Shown: positions 34,613 to 43,945, numbered from the stretch's first letter. The stretch: DNA of 64,000 nucleotides from Acidimicrobiales bacterium (GCA_041394265.1 JAWKIO010000005.1:62001-126000), one strand, 5' to 3'. Program-made: numbers and translations. The notes: generated from the letters alone by a model not told the origin.

Positions 34613-36117
34613 CAGTCGGTGTCCTTCGTGGTTGGCCGTTGGTTGCCGGCGTCGAGGATCCAGGTGTCCTTGCTGCCGCCGCCCTGCGAGCTGTTGACGA
34701 TGAGTGATCCCTCCCGCAACGCCACCCGCGTCAGGCCGCCGACGCTGACATAGGGGTCGGCACCGGAGAGCACGAACGGGCGGAGGTCGACGTGGCGTGG
34801 GGCGATCTGATCGCCGCAGATCGTGGGAGCCGTCGACAGTTCGAGAATGGGCTGGGCGATCCAGTTCCGAGGGTCGTGTTCGATCTGGGCCCGTAGATCG
34901 GCGAGTTCGGCCGCCGACGACATCGACCCGATCGTGACGCCCTTGCCACCCGACTCGTTCGCCGGCTTGCAGACGAGTTCGTCGAGATGGTCGAGGACGT
35001 AGGACCGATGCTCCGGATCGAGGCAGCGCCACGTGGGCACGTTTGCGATCTTGGGCTCCTCGCTGAGGTAGTACTGGATCAGCTCGGGCACGTAGGAGTA
35101 GAGCACCTTGTCGTCGGCCACACCGGCGCCGGGAGCGTTGGCGATGGCAACATTGCCGGCCCGCCAGGCGGCCATCAGGCCACGGGGACCGAGCACCGAA
35201 TCGGGATGGAACTCGGCGGGGTCGAGGAACAGATCGTCGACCCGGCGATAGATCACGTCGACCCGTACAAGTCCCGACACGGTCCGCATGTAGACGATGT
35301 CGTCCTCGACCACGAGGTCGGACCCTTCGACGAGATGGGCGCCGATGCGGTTCGCGAGCATGACATGCTCGTAGTAGGCGGAGTTGAAGATGCCGGGAGT
35401 GAGCACGGCGACGATCGGCTCGATGCCGGATCGGGGCGACAGCGCCCGCATCTGGGCCCCGAGTCGATCGGTGTAGAGATCGACAGGGAGGATGTCGAGA
35501 TCTCGGAACAGGTCGGCAAAGACCCGCTTCACGACCTGGCGGTTCTCGAGCATGTAGGACACGCCGGAAGGAACCCGCAGGTTGTCCTCGAGCACGACGA
35601 ACTGGCCCGAGCCGTCTCGCACGAGGTCGCTGCCGGAGATGTGGGCCCAGACGCCGTCCTTCACGGTGACACCTTCACACTCCGGCCGGTAGTTGCTGGA
35701 TCCCGTGATCAGATCACGGGGCACGATGCCATCGGCGAGGACGTGCTGGTCGTGGTAGAGGTCGTCGATGAACGCGTTTAGCGCCCGCAGTCGCTGGATC
35801 AGGCCGTCGCTCACCTGCTCCCATTCGCTAGCATCGATCACCCGTGGGATGACGTCGACCGGCCAGTTGCGGTCGATGCTGCCATTCTCGGTGTAGAGCG
35901 TGAACGTGATCCCGAGCGACCGCACGACCGCCTCGGCTGCGAGCTGGCGGTCGTGAAGCTCCGGACCGAGCTGCTGCAACCGTTCGACCAGCGACGCGCA
36001 CCCCGACCGGGGTGTCCCGTCGGCCTGCAGCAGTTCGTCGAACGCATGCGAGGCGTCATAGTCGGTCCAGGAAAGAGTCACTGGCCCATGTGTACCGGGA
36101 CGGAACGAGCGGGTCAC
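34612..36117 (-). CDS. Circularly permuted ATP-grasp protein (DUF404/407/410)
   Basis: 501 aa stand-alone amidoligase-type ATP-grasp. Motifs: GSSNYRPECEGVTV, VPSGVSYMLENRQVVKRVF, VDVIYRRVDDLFLDP and the Lys-containing LDELVCKPANESGGKGVTIG, where the Gly-rich loop is a nucleotide-binding candidate. It is the first gene of a six-gene operon running to 25553. The GTG at 36117 is the most upstream start; a GTG at 36081 is possible and would put the N-terminus nearer the conserved region. A TTCACG-CGTGAA dyad lies just upstream. Confidence 0.88.
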   Translation of the reverse strand: MTRSFRPGTHGPVTLSWTDYDASHAFDELLQADGTPRSGCASLVERLQQLGPELHDRQLAAEAVVRSLGITFTLYTENGSIDRNWPVDVIPRVIDASEWEQVSDGLIQRLRALNAFIDDLYHDQHVLADGIVPRDLITGSSNYRPECEGVTVKDGVWAHISGSDLVRDGSGQFVVLEDNLRVPSGVSYMLENRQVVKRVFADLFRDLDILPVDLYTDRLGAQMRALSPRSGIEPIVAVLTPGIFNSAYYEHVMLANRIGAHLVEGSDLVVEDDIVYMRTVSGLVRVDVIYRRVDDLFLDPAEFHPDSVLGPRGLMAAWRAGNVAIANAPGAGVADDKVLYSYVPELIQYYLSEEPKIANVPTWRCLDPEHRSYVLDHLDELVCKPANESGGKGVTIGSMSSAAELADLRAQIEHDPRNWIAQPILELSTAPTICGDQIAPRHVDLRPFVLSGADPYVSVGGLTRVALREGSLIVNSSQGGGSKDTWILDAGNQRPTTKDTD

Positions 36118-36128
36118 GTCGACTCTGT

Positions 36129-36142
36129 TTCACGAGCGTGAA
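36129..36142 (-). promoter_or_regulatory. Palindrome upstream of the ATP-grasp/transglutaminase operon
   Basis: TTCACG and CGTGAA around a 2-base centre, starting 12 bases upstream of the GTG at 36117, in a locally AT-rich stretch. It could be an operator for the six-gene operon. Confidence 0.4.
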
Positions 36143-36226
36143 GAGACCTGACGCGTTTGTTTTGTCTTGGTTGCGCAGTCTTCGTGGCCACGGTCCGTCG
36201 ATCCCCATCGATCAGAAGCACAAACC

Positions 36227-36787
36227 TCAACGTAACAGAGGTCGCATCCTCACGACCGTGTCGAGCCGACGAGCCGTCGACTCGACGCCCAGCAGCTTGG
36301 CGAAGTTGGTGGCGAAATGCGGCGACTCGCTGAGCTTGCCCCGTCGCCGCCAGTACAGCTCGCGTCCGACGATGGCGAACCGGTCCTCGGGTGTGTCGAG
36401 CGCGGCGAGGCGTTCGGCGGCCTCAGGTGCTGGTTCGCCCAGGAGGAACGACACATGCACCACGTCGTCGTCGGTCCAGCCGGGGTCGCCGGGCGCACCG
36501 AAGGGCTCGGCTGCGATGACCTCGTCGATCTCGGCGGGCGTGCGAAACGCAGAGACGACCTCGAACCCCAGCCGTTCGCTCAGCCCGCCGTCGAAGTTCA
36601 CGCGAACATCGTCGACCGACTGATTCTCCGGAGCGCTGAAGGCCACGTTCCCACTGGCGATGAGGGTCTGCACATCGACGAAACCGAGGGCCTCCACATG
36701 CTCGATGAGCGCCGCCATCTTCACTCGGCGCTTCCCCACGTTGATCGCCCGCATAAAGGCGGCGAAGCGGACGGTGTCGTTCGGCAT
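36227..36787 (-). CDS. DUF1697 protein
   Basis: 186 aa. The N-terminus FAAFMRAINVGKRRVKMAAL and the following FVDVQTLIASGNVAFSAPE are the DUF1697 signature; the C-terminal part (PHFATNFAKLLG) also fits. DUF1697 proteins are single-domain cytoplasmic proteins of unknown function. The ATG at 36787 begins the conserved region; the open frame to 37024 is not coding. A CACACT hexamer lies 6 bases upstream. Confidence 0.88.
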   Translation of the reverse strand: MPNDTVRFAAFMRAINVGKRRVKMAALIEHVEALGFVDVQTLIASGNVAFSAPENQSVDDVRVNFDGGLSERLGFEVVSAFRTPAEIDEVIAAEPFGAPGDPGWTDDDVVHVSFLLGEPAPEAAERLAALDTPEDRFAIVGRELYWRRRGKLSESPHFATNFAKLLGVESTARRLDTVVRMRPLLR

Positions 36788-36907
36788 GCGACCAGTGTGA
36801 CGCCAGTTCGAACGTTGCGCCCATCGGTGCCAGACTCGATCGCATGCCCCCCGGGACCGGGCCGAACTCGACTGCCGATCGCTCGATCCCCTCGACTGGA
36901 GTACGAC

Positions 36908-38176
36908 GTGAACTTCGACATCCCCCAAGACCTCGCCGACTACCTCGACGAACTCGACGCCTTCATCGAGTCGACGATCAAACCGATCGAAGAGGCCGAC
37001 GACAACATCCGCTTCTTCGACCACCGGCGCGAGGATTCACGCACCGACTGGGATCGCGGCGGCCTCCCGAACGAGGAGTGGGAGCAGCTCCTCCACCGGG
37101 TCAAGCGACTCGCCGACGAGGCTGGCCACTACCGCTACCCGTTGTCCGAGGAGTACGGCGGCCGCAACGGCACCAACCTCGGCATGGCGATCATCCGTGA
37201 GCACTTCGCCAGCAAGGGCCTCGGTCTCCACAACGATCTGCAGAACGAGCACTCCATCGTCGGCAACAACGTCGGCCTGCTGCTGATGATCGCCTACGGC
37301 ACCGAGCAGCAGAAGGCCGAATGGATCGACGACCTGGCCAACGGCACTCGCGGCTTTGCCTTCGGCATCACCGAGCCGGCGCACGGCTCCGACGCCACCC
37401 ACATGGAAACGGCGGCCGTGCGCGACGGCGACGAGTGGATCATCAACGGCGAGAAGACCTGGAACACCGGCATCCACAAGGCGTCGCACGACCTCGTCTT
37501 CGCTCGCACCTCGGGCAAGCCCGGCGACGGCGAGGGCATCACCTGCTTCCTCGTGCCGGCCGAGGCCGAGGGGTTCAAGGTCGAGGAATACCTGTGGACC
37601 TTCAACATGCCGACCGACCACGCCCATGTCAGCCTGCGTGATGTCCGCGTCTCCGACGCCGACATCTTCGGCGGCGAGGGTCGGGGCCTGCAGGTGGTGC
37701 AGCACTTCTTCAACGAGAACCGGATCCGCCAGGCGGCCTCCAGCCTCGGCGCAGCGCAATACTGCATCGACCGGGCCGTCGCCTACGCCCGTGAGCGCAA
37801 GCCGTTCGGCAAGGCGCTCGCCACCAACCAGGGCATCCAGTTCCCGCTCGTCGAACTCCAGACCCGGGCCGAGATGCTACGGGCGCTCATCCACAAGACC
37901 GCATGGCAGATGGACACCTACGGCGCGTTCTCGGTGTCCGACAAGGTGTCGATGTGCAACTACACGGCCAACCGGTTGTGCTGCGACGCCGCCGACCAGG
38001 CCATGCAGGTCTTCGGCGGCCTCGGCTACTCACGCCACGAGCCGTTCGAGCACATCTACCGCCATCACCGCCGCTACCGGATCACCGAGGGCGCCGACGA
38101 GATCCAGATGCGCCGCGTGGCCGGCTACATGTTCGGCTTCATGCACCAATCGGCCCCGAAGGGTGTTCGAGCTTGA
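36908..38176 (+). CDS. Acyl-CoA dehydrogenase family protein
   Basis: 422 aa FAD enzyme introducing the alpha-beta double bond into an acyl-CoA. Helical N-domain (1-140), then the middle-domain motif GFAFGITEPAHGSDATHM, and NEKTW-like WIINGEKTWNTG. The C-terminal domain has the FAD/ETF block FGGLGYSRHEPFEHIYRHHR and RRYRITEGADEIQ. The long N-terminus with SEEYGGRNGTNLGMA resembles the subfamily often annotated for branched or steroid side-chain acyl-CoAs. GTG start at 36908 behind GGAG. It is followed by a family-2 hairpin repeat and a convergent enoyl-CoA hydratase gene. Confidence 0.92.
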   Translation: MNFDIPQDLADYLDELDAFIESTIKPIEEADDNIRFFDHRREDSRTDWDRGGLPNEEWEQLLHRVKRLADEAGHYRYPLSEEYGGRNGTNLGMAIIREHFASKGLGLHNDLQNEHSIVGNNVGLLLMIAYGTEQQKAEWIDDLANGTRGFAFGITEPAHGSDATHMETAAVRDGDEWIINGEKTWNTGIHKASHDLVFARTSGKPGDGEGITCFLVPAEAEGFKVEEYLWTFNMPTDHAHVSLRDVRVSDADIFGGEGRGLQVVQHFFNENRIRQAASSLGAAQYCIDRAVAYARERKPFGKALATNQGIQFPLVELQTRAEMLRALIHKTAWQMDTYGAFSVSDKVSMCNYTANRLCCDAADQAMQVFGGLGYSRHEPFEHIYRHHRRYRITEGADEIQMRRVAGYMFGFMHQSAPKGVRA

Positions 38177-38185
38177 ATTTCTCCC

Positions 38186-38239
38186 GCAACTCTGGAGAGT
38201 TGACACCCCTGAGCGGGCTCAACTCGCCAAAGTTGCCAA
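38186..38239. repeat. Interspersed hairpin repeat, family 2, copy 1
   Basis: 54-base unit made of GCAACTCTGGAGAGTTGA, a 15-base loop with GAGCGG, and TCAACTCGCCAAAGTTGC plus CAA. The arms pair with two mismatches. It lies between convergent genes and matches the copy at 53936-53989 over its whole length with 8 differences. Confidence 0.8.
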
Positions 38240-38264
38240 CCGGCACGACGTCGGGGCCGATCGC

Positions 38265-39056
38265 CTATGCCTTCGAGAAGTCTGGCTTGCGCTTCTCGGT
38301 GAAGGCGGCGACGGCCTCGGCGTGCTCGGGGCTCACATACGCCTGCTCGAGCAGTTCGAGCTCACGGCGCTGGGCGGCCGCCACCTCGGCCTCGGCCCCG
38401 TTGATTGCCAGAAGCTGCTTGATCCAGCGCAGTTGGCGGGCCGGGTTCTCGCCGTACTCGGCAGCCTTTGCGAGTGCGGCGTCGATGAGCTGATCCGGCT
38501 CGGCGAGCTCGTCGGCCAGGCCGATCTCGACCGCCTCGGCCCCGCCGACCATGCGGCCTGACAGCATGAGGTCTCGGGCCGTGCCGTAGCCGACTCGCTG
38601 CGGCACGATCTGGCTCGACCCGAGTTCGGGCACCAGGCCCATCTTCACGAACCGCAGGCTGAGCCGGGCCTCGGTGGACACGATGATGCGATCGAACGGC
38701 AGGATCATGGTGAGTCCGACGCCGACCGCCACCCCGTTGACCGCAGCGATCAGTGGCTTGGTCGACTGCACCAGTTCGACCCAATCGCGGGTGCGCTTGG
38801 GGCGGGCCGCGGCGTCGTCGCCGGCGATTTGGGCGCCGAAGACGGCTTCGATGTCGGCGCCGGCGCAGAAGCCTCGGCCTCGGCCGGTGACGATGACGGC
38901 GCCGATGGCGGGATCGGCGTCGGCGGCCTCGATGGCCTGCACCAATTCGGCGCTCATCGTGGGGGTCCAGGCGTTGAGTTTCTCCGGTCGATCGAGGGTG
39001 AGCAGGAGTGCTCCGTCGATGACCTCGGCTTCGATTTGGGTGTAGGTCTGCGTCAT
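38265..39056 (-). CDS. Enoyl-CoA hydratase/isomerase family protein
   Basis: 263 aa crotonase-fold enzyme. The oxyanion-hole region is GRGRGFCAGADIEAVFGA, with the second half PLIAAVNGVAVGVGLTMIL. In the usual hydratase the catalytic glutamates lie near LGLVPELGSSQIVPQRVG; one Glu (PELG) is seen here. It would hydrate enoyl-CoA or isomerise its double bond. The ATG at 39056 is supported by TAGGGT 7 bases upstream. Confidence 0.9.
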   Translation of the reverse strand: MTQTYTQIEAEVIDGALLLTLDRPEKLNAWTPTMSAELVQAIEAADADPAIGAVIVTGRGRGFCAGADIEAVFGAQIAGDDAAARPKRTRDWVELVQSTKPLIAAVNGVAVGVGLTMILPFDRIIVSTEARLSLRFVKMGLVPELGSSQIVPQRVGYGTARDLMLSGRMVGGAEAVEIGLADELAEPDQLIDAALAKAAEYGENPARQLRWIKQLLAINGAEAEVAAAQRRELELLEQAYVSPEHAEAVAAFTEKRKPDFSKA

Positions 39057-39063
39057 CGCGCCG

Positions 39064-39069
39064 ACCCTA
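39064..39069 (-). promoter_or_regulatory. -10 element TAGGGT, leaderless-type, for the enoyl-CoA hydratase
   Basis: Minus-strand TAGGGT, 7-base spacer to the ATG at 39056. Confidence 0.5.
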
Positions 39070-39163
39070 ATCGGCCCTCTCGCGGAGACCGAATCGAGGG
39101 ATGACGCCAATCTTTCTGCGCGATTGAACTCATAGCACTTTCAGAGGGTTCGAAACTCGTCGC

Positions 39164-42100
39164 ATGAAACTGCCCGTCACCCCCACCCGTCGCTCGGCGC
39201 GAGTCGCTGCTGCAACCCTCATCGCTGCGCTTACCTTGGCGCCCGTCGCCGGAGTTCCCACCCCGGCGGGGGCTGCTCCGGGCGATCCGCAGATCTCCAC
39301 CCCCACCTCGGTCTCCGGCACGCCGGGGACCGCCATCAAGCCCTTCGCCGACGCCACGATCAGTGGTGTCGGCACCATGACCGGCGTCACGCTTCGCATC
39401 ACCGGTGGCATCAACCAGACCATCGATCGCCTGGCGCTCAGCGGTAGCCATCCCGGCATCACCGGCACCTACAACACGACGACCGGTCTCTTCCGACTCC
39501 GGGGATCGGCAACGGTCGAGGCGTACCAGGCCGCAGTCCGAGATGTCACCTATACCCAGCTCGGGGAACCAGAGGAAGGGAGCCGAACGTTCATCATCAT
39601 CGCCGGTACGGCGATCTACCTGCCGGTCACGAACAACCTCTACGAGTACGTACCGACCGGCACGTCCATCACGTGGACCGATGCCCGAGCTGCGGCGTTG
39701 AACAAGACGATCGGTCCGTACAGCGGTCACCTCGCGAACCTCACACAAGCGGCCGAGAACGAGGTCGCCATGATCGAGCTCACCGGCAACACGTGGATCG
39801 GCGCCTCCGACGAAGGTGCCGAGGGAACCTGGAAGTGGATGGACGGCCCCGAGGCCGGCCAGACCTTCTGGCAGGGCACCGGCAGCGGCACCGCTGTCGG
39901 CGGGGCCTACAACAACTGGGCCTCGGGTGAACCGAACAACGTCGGCGCTGGGGGCGAGGACTACGCCCACATGTACGCCAACGACGGCACTTGGAACGAC
40001 TTCCCCAACTCACTCAGCGTCCGTGGCTACCTCGTGGAGTACGAGGTCGACAACATCGGCGACGTCGCCAGTCAGGTTCGCATGCTCGTCGCCGTCGACA
40101 CCGATGGCGACGGCGTGTCCGACAACGACGAAGACGCCCAATCGACCGACCCCCTCGACCCCGAGTCCGTCCTCGACTCCGACAATGACGGCGTGCCGGA
40201 CTCCGTCGAGGTTGCCGATGGCACCGATCCCGAAGACATCAACGACTACCTCGACACCGACGGCGACGGCCTGTCGGACTACCGGGAGTCGCGGGAGGGC
40301 TCGAACCCGCTGTCGCCCGACACCGATGGCGACGAGATCGAAGACGGTGACGAGGTCAACGACGGCACCGACCCGGCCGACCCCAACGACTACGTCGACA
40401 CCGACGGCGACGGCATCCCCGACGCCGTCGAAACCACCGAGGGCACCGACCCCAACGACGCCGGCTCCAAGCTCGACACCGACGGCGACGGCACACCGGA
40501 CTACTTCGAACGGCGCTACGGCAGCGATCCGGACGTCGTCGACAGCCCGCCCGACACCGACGGTGACGGTCTGAACGACTATCTCGAAGACCAGGCCGGC
40601 TCCGATCCGACGAAGGTCGACACCGACGGCGATGGCGTCGACGACAACACCGAGGTCTCGGTCGACGGCACCGACCCGACCGACCCCAACGACTATCTCG
40701 ACACCGATGGTGACGGCGTGCCCGATGCGGTGGAGACCAGCGACGGCACCGACCCCAACGACGGCGAGAGCTTCACCGACACCGATGGTGAGGGACTTCC
40801 CGACTATGTCGAGAATCGTGAGGGCACCGACCCCACCAAGGCCGACACCGATGGTGACGGCGTGGACGACAACACCGAGATCAACGTCGATGGGACCGAT
40901 CCGCTGGATGCCCAGGATGTCAAGGACACCGACGGTGACGGTGTGCCCGACGCGGTCGAGACGACCAACGGCACCGACCCCAACGATGCCGACTCCGACA
41001 ACGACGGCGTCAACGACGGCGACGAAGCCACCAACGGCACCGACCCACTCGACGCCGACAGCGACGACGACGGCGTCAACGACGGCGACGAAGCCACCAA
41101 CGGCACCGACCCACTCGACGCCGACTCCGACAACGACGGCGTCAACGACGGCGACGAAGCCACCAACGGCACCGACCCACTCGACGCCGACTCCGACAAC
41201 GACGGCGTCGACGACGGACGTGAAGCGACCGACGGGACCGACCCGCTCGACGATGCTTCGTTCGCCGATGCCGACGAGGACGGAATGCCGGATGCGGTCG
41301 AAGAGGCCAACGGCACCGACCCCGACGTGCCCGACTCCGACGGCGACGGCGTGAGCGACTTCGACGAAGACGTCCAGGGCACCGACCCGCTCGACCCCGA
41401 GGACTATGTCGACACCGACGGTGACGGCGTCCCCGACTCGGTCGAAACCGACGACGGCACCGACCCCAACGATGACACCGACTTCGTCGACACCGACGGC
41501 GAGGGCGTTCCGGACTACACCGAGGCGATCGACGGAACCGATCCGGCCAAGGCCGATACCGACGGTGACGGCGTCAGCGACTTCGACGAGGATGTCCAGG
41601 GCACCGACCCGCTCGACGCCGAGGTCTACCTCGACACCGACGACGACGGCGTGCCGGATTCGGTCGAAATCGAAGAGGGCACCGACCCCAACGACGACAC
41701 CGACGTGAAGGACACCGACAACGACGGCATCCCGGACTACACCGAGACCAACGACGGGACCGATCCCACCAAGGCCGATACCGACGGTGACGGCGTCAGC
41801 GATGCCGACGAGGCCGATCAAGGCACCGACCCGACCGACGACACCGACGTGAAGGACACCGACAACGACGGCGTGCCGGACTCGGTCGAGGCCGAGGAGG
41901 GCACCGACCCCAACGACGACACCGACGTGAAGGACACCGACGACGACGGTCTCTCCGACTACGACGAGGCACGCCGCGGCACCTCGCCGACGTCGGCCGA
42001 TTCCGACGGCGACGAGATTCCTGATGCGGTCGAGGTCGCCGATGGCACCGACCCCAAGTCGGGCACCAGCATCAAGGACACCGACGAAGACGGCGTGCCC

Positions 42101-42592
42101 GACTACGTCGAGGTCAAGCAGGGGACGGATCCGGCCAACAAGCTGTCGTTCCTCGACTCCGATGCCAACGGCGTCTCGGACTACGCCCAGGCTCGGGGTG
42201 CGGTCCCGCTTCGGTGCCAGCCGGAACTGGGTGAGACCTTCACCTCCACGCCGAACCGGAATGCGATCTCGCAGCTCTATACGGCGTACTTTCACCGGGC
42301 GCCCGATGCCGAGGGCTTTGCCTACTGGACGGCGCTCGCCGACCAGGGCCTGTCCCACGAGGAGATCAGCCTGTACTTCTCGGCCAGCTCCGAGTTCACC
42401 GAAACCTACGGCCAGCCGGCCGATGACCGGTTCACCACGCTGGTCTACAACAACGTGCTGTGCCGGAATCCTGACGCTGCCGGCGGGTCGTACTGGATGG
42501 GTCTGCTCAACGGTGGGCACATCAGCCGGTCGGATCTGATGCTCTACTTCTCGCAGAGCGTCGAGTTCCAGAAGACCACCCGCACCAAGTAG
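39164..42592 (+). CDS. Secreted lectin / thrombospondin type 3 repeat / DUF4214 protein
   Basis: 1142 aa exported protein. Signal peptide to about residue 38 (PAGAAPG). A cadherin-like segment follows (about 40-135; VTLRITGG and GITGTYNTTTGLFRLRG). A C-type lectin-like domain occupies about 155-290, with TWIGASDEGAEGTWKW, an EPN-type calcium/mannose motif in SGEPNN and WND in GTWNDF. About 700 residues of calcium-binding type 3 repeats (DTDGDGVxD ... GTDP) run from about 305 to 1010. The C-terminal DUF4214 region (about 1025-1142) has AYFHRAPDAEGFAYWTALA and a second copy NPDAAGGSYWMGLL. DUF4214 occurs in secreted, often S-layer or adhesion-related proteins. Likely a rigid, calcium-stabilised carbohydrate-binding adhesin. 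Confidence 0.88.
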   Translation: MKLPVTPTRRSARVAAATLIAALTLAPVAGVPTPAGAAPGDPQISTPTSVSGTPGTAIKPFADATISGVGTMTGVTLRITGGINQTIDRLALSGSHPGITGTYNTTTGLFRLRGSATVEAYQAAVRDVTYTQLGEPEEGSRTFIIIAGTAIYLPVTNNLYEYVPTGTSITWTDARAAALNKTIGPYSGHLANLTQAAENEVAMIELTGNTWIGASDEGAEGTWKWMDGPEAGQTFWQGTGSGTAVGGAYNNWASGEPNNVGAGGEDYAHMYANDGTWNDFPNSLSVRGYLVEYEVDNIGDVASQVRMLVAVDTDGDGVSDNDEDAQSTDPLDPESVLDSDNDGVPDSVEVADGTDPEDINDYLDTDGDGLSDYRESREGSNPLSPDTDGDEIEDGDEVNDGTDPADPNDYVDTDGDGIPDAVETTEGTDPNDAGSKLDTDGDGTPDYFERRYGSDPDVVDSPPDTDGDGLNDYLEDQAGSDPTKVDTDGDGVDDNTEVSVDGTDPTDPNDYLDTDGDGVPDAVETSDGTDPNDGESFTDTDGEGLPDYVENREGTDPTKADTDGDGVDDNTEINVDGTDPLDAQDVKDTDGDGVPDAVETTNGTDPNDADSDNDGVNDGDEATNGTDPLDADSDDDGVNDGDEATNGTDPLDADSDNDGVNDGDEATNGTDPLDADSDNDGVDDGREATDGTDPLDDASFADADEDGMPDAVEEANGTDPDVPDSDGDGVSDFDEDVQGTDPLDPEDYVDTDGDGVPDSVETDDGTDPNDDTDFVDTDGEGVPDYTEAIDGTDPAKADTDGDGVSDFDEDVQGTDPLDAEVYLDTDDDGVPDSVEIEEGTDPNDDTDVKDTDNDGIPDYTETNDGTDPTKADTDGDGVSDADEADQGTDPTDDTDVKDTDNDGVPDSVEAEEGTDPNDDTDVKDTDDDGLSDYDEARRGTSPTSADSDGDEIPDAVEVADGTDPKSGTSIKDTDEDGVPDYVEVKQGTDPANKLSFLDSDANGVSDYAQARGAVPLRCQPELGETFTSTPNRNAISQLYTAYFHRAPDAEGFAYWTALADQGLSHEEISLYFSASSEFTETYGQPADDRFTTLVYNNVLCRNPDAAGGSYWMGLLNGGHISRSDLMLYFSQSVEFQKTTRTK
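40991..41188 (+). repeat. Three near-identical 66-base units inside the type 3 repeat region
   Basis: Units at 40991-41056, 41057-41122 and 41123-41188, each coding 22 residues around DGVNDGDEATNGTDPLDAD. They are almost identical at the DNA level, whereas other repeats of the gene have drifted. This indicates recent slippage or unequal crossing-over. Confidence 0.85.
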
Positions 42593-42618
42593 CACCTGCG
42601 GGTAGCGGTATCACGAGT

Positions 42619-42646
42619 GGTGGCCCGGGCTTCGGCCCGGGCCACC
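42619..42646. terminator. Strong TTCG-loop terminator hairpin
   Basis: Perfect 12-bp arms GGTGGCCCGGGC and GCCCGGGCCACC closed by TTCG, between the convergent lectin-repeat protein and P450 genes. Confidence 0.85.
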
Positions 42647-42669
42647 GTCGCGTCCGGACCGGGCTCCCG

Positions 42670-43875
42670 TCAGCGGAGCGTCACGTGAAGATGTGCAGGG
42701 CTGCGGCCGAGGATCTGGCGCCACTCGATATCTGCTGCATCGAGTGGACCATCGGCGACGAGTGTGTTGCCCAGACCCGCCGCCGCTGCGGCGAGCACGA
42801 TCTCCTCCATCGTCATCCGAGCGAGCGCGGCACCGAGGCAGTAGTGCGCTCCGGCGCCGAACGAGAGCAGCTTGGGCGCGTCGGGCTCGTCGAATCGGGC
42901 AGGACGAAACTCCTCAGGATCGCCCCACACACGCTCGTCGCGGCTGGCCGACGCCGATGCCAGGAACACCATCGAGCCGGCCGGTCGCTCGATCCCGCCG
43001 ATGTCGATGGGCTCGAGCGCTGTGCGGGGGACGACGGTGATGCTCGGCTCGAAACGGATCGCCTCGTCGACCACGGTCCGACAGAGCGACGGGTCGGACC
43101 GAAGCGCGTCGAGCGCCTCGGGGTGGCGCAACAGGGTGAGCAGCGTGCAACCGACCTGGCCCGACGTGGTGTCGTGTCCACCGACGATCAGGTTGCCGAC
43201 CATCGTGACCACCTCATCGTGCGTCAGTCGGTCGCCCGACTCCTCTGCGTCGAGCAGTGCACTGATCAGATCGTCGCTTCGTTCCTCGAGCCGTGATGCC
43301 ATCATCGCCTCGACGTCAGACATCAGATCGACCACGGCGGCCTCGGCCACCGAGATCTGCCTGGGGTCCATCAGCCCGAAGACCGGACTGAGCGCATCGC
43401 CGTACGCGACGAAGTCGCCGATCTGGTCATCGGGCACGCCGAGGAGCGTGCAGATCACCGTGATCGGGACGTCGCCCAGCGCCTCGACGAGGTTTCCACC
43501 GCCGGCCTCCACCAACGAGGCGAGCCGGTCGGCAGCGAGGGACGCAGCGAGCGCTCGGTGACGCTCGACCGAACGAGGGGTGAAGGCCCTCGAGACCAGT
43601 CCTCGCAGCCGATGGTGCGTTGCACCCTCGTTGGTGAACATGAGGCTGGCGTACCAGCGCCGGAGCGACCCGTCACCGATCCCGAGGAAGTCGAAGATCG
43701 ACAAGCCGACGCCGGCCAACCGAGCGTCGTGTGACAATCGCTCGACGTCGTCGTAGCCCAACACGACGATGGCTCCCGTATCGACGGCGACGCCGACCGG
43801 CCCGGCAGCACGGGCAGCTCGATAGTGGTCGTGCAAGGTCTCGTCGAAACCCGTTTCGAGCAAGGTGTCGGTCAT
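42670..43875 (-). CDS. Cytochrome P450
   Basis: 401 aa soluble monooxygenase. Heme ligand C346 in LSFGAGAHYCLGAALARM, ExxR in VDEAIRFEP and the I-helix oxygen-activation motif GGHDTTSGQ are present. The bacterial CYP class that uses ferredoxin partners is expected; no ferredoxin gene is adjacent. The substrate is unknown. The ATG at 43875 has a GGAGG-rich site just upstream. It is divergent from a VOC-family gene. Confidence 0.95.
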   Translation of the reverse strand: MTDTLLETGFDETLHDHYRAARAAGPVGVAVDTGAIVVLGYDDVERLSHDARLAGVGLSIFDFLGIGDGSLRRWYASLMFTNEGATHHRLRGLVSRAFTPRSVERHRALAASLAADRLASLVEAGGGNLVEALGDVPITVICTLLGVPDDQIGDFVAYGDALSPVFGLMDPRQISVAEAAVVDLMSDVEAMMASRLEERSDDLISALLDAEESGDRLTHDEVVTMVGNLIVGGHDTTSGQVGCTLLTLLRHPEALDALRSDPSLCRTVVDEAIRFEPSITVVPRTALEPIDIGGIERPAGSMVFLASASASRDERVWGDPEEFRPARFDEPDAPKLLSFGAGAHYCLGAALARMTMEEIVLAAAAAGLGNTLVADGPLDAADIEWRQILGRSPAHLHVTLR

Positions 43876-43935
43876 GGCTCCCCCCTCCGTGGCGGCGCCT
43901 TCCGATTGTTGCCGTCGTCCGCACCGCACGCAACG

Positions 43936-43945
43936 GTGACGTCAC
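43936..43945. promoter_or_regulatory. Palindrome GTGACGTCAC between the P450 and VOC genes
   Basis: Perfect 10-bp palindrome in the divergent intergenic region, 61 bases upstream of the P450 ATG and about 80 upstream of the VOC ATG. A possible shared operator; chance occurrence is not excluded. Confidence 0.3.

Noticed and set aside
36317..36907. N-terminal extension of the acyl-CoA dehydrogenase
   Set aside because: It is antisense to the DUF1697 gene and lacks family similarity; GTG 36908 with GGAG starts the conserved region.
40010..42595. 861-residue antisense reading frame
   Set aside because: It mirrors the Asp/Gly-rich type 3 repeats; its protein is a Val/Gly/Arg repeat with no domain and no start context.
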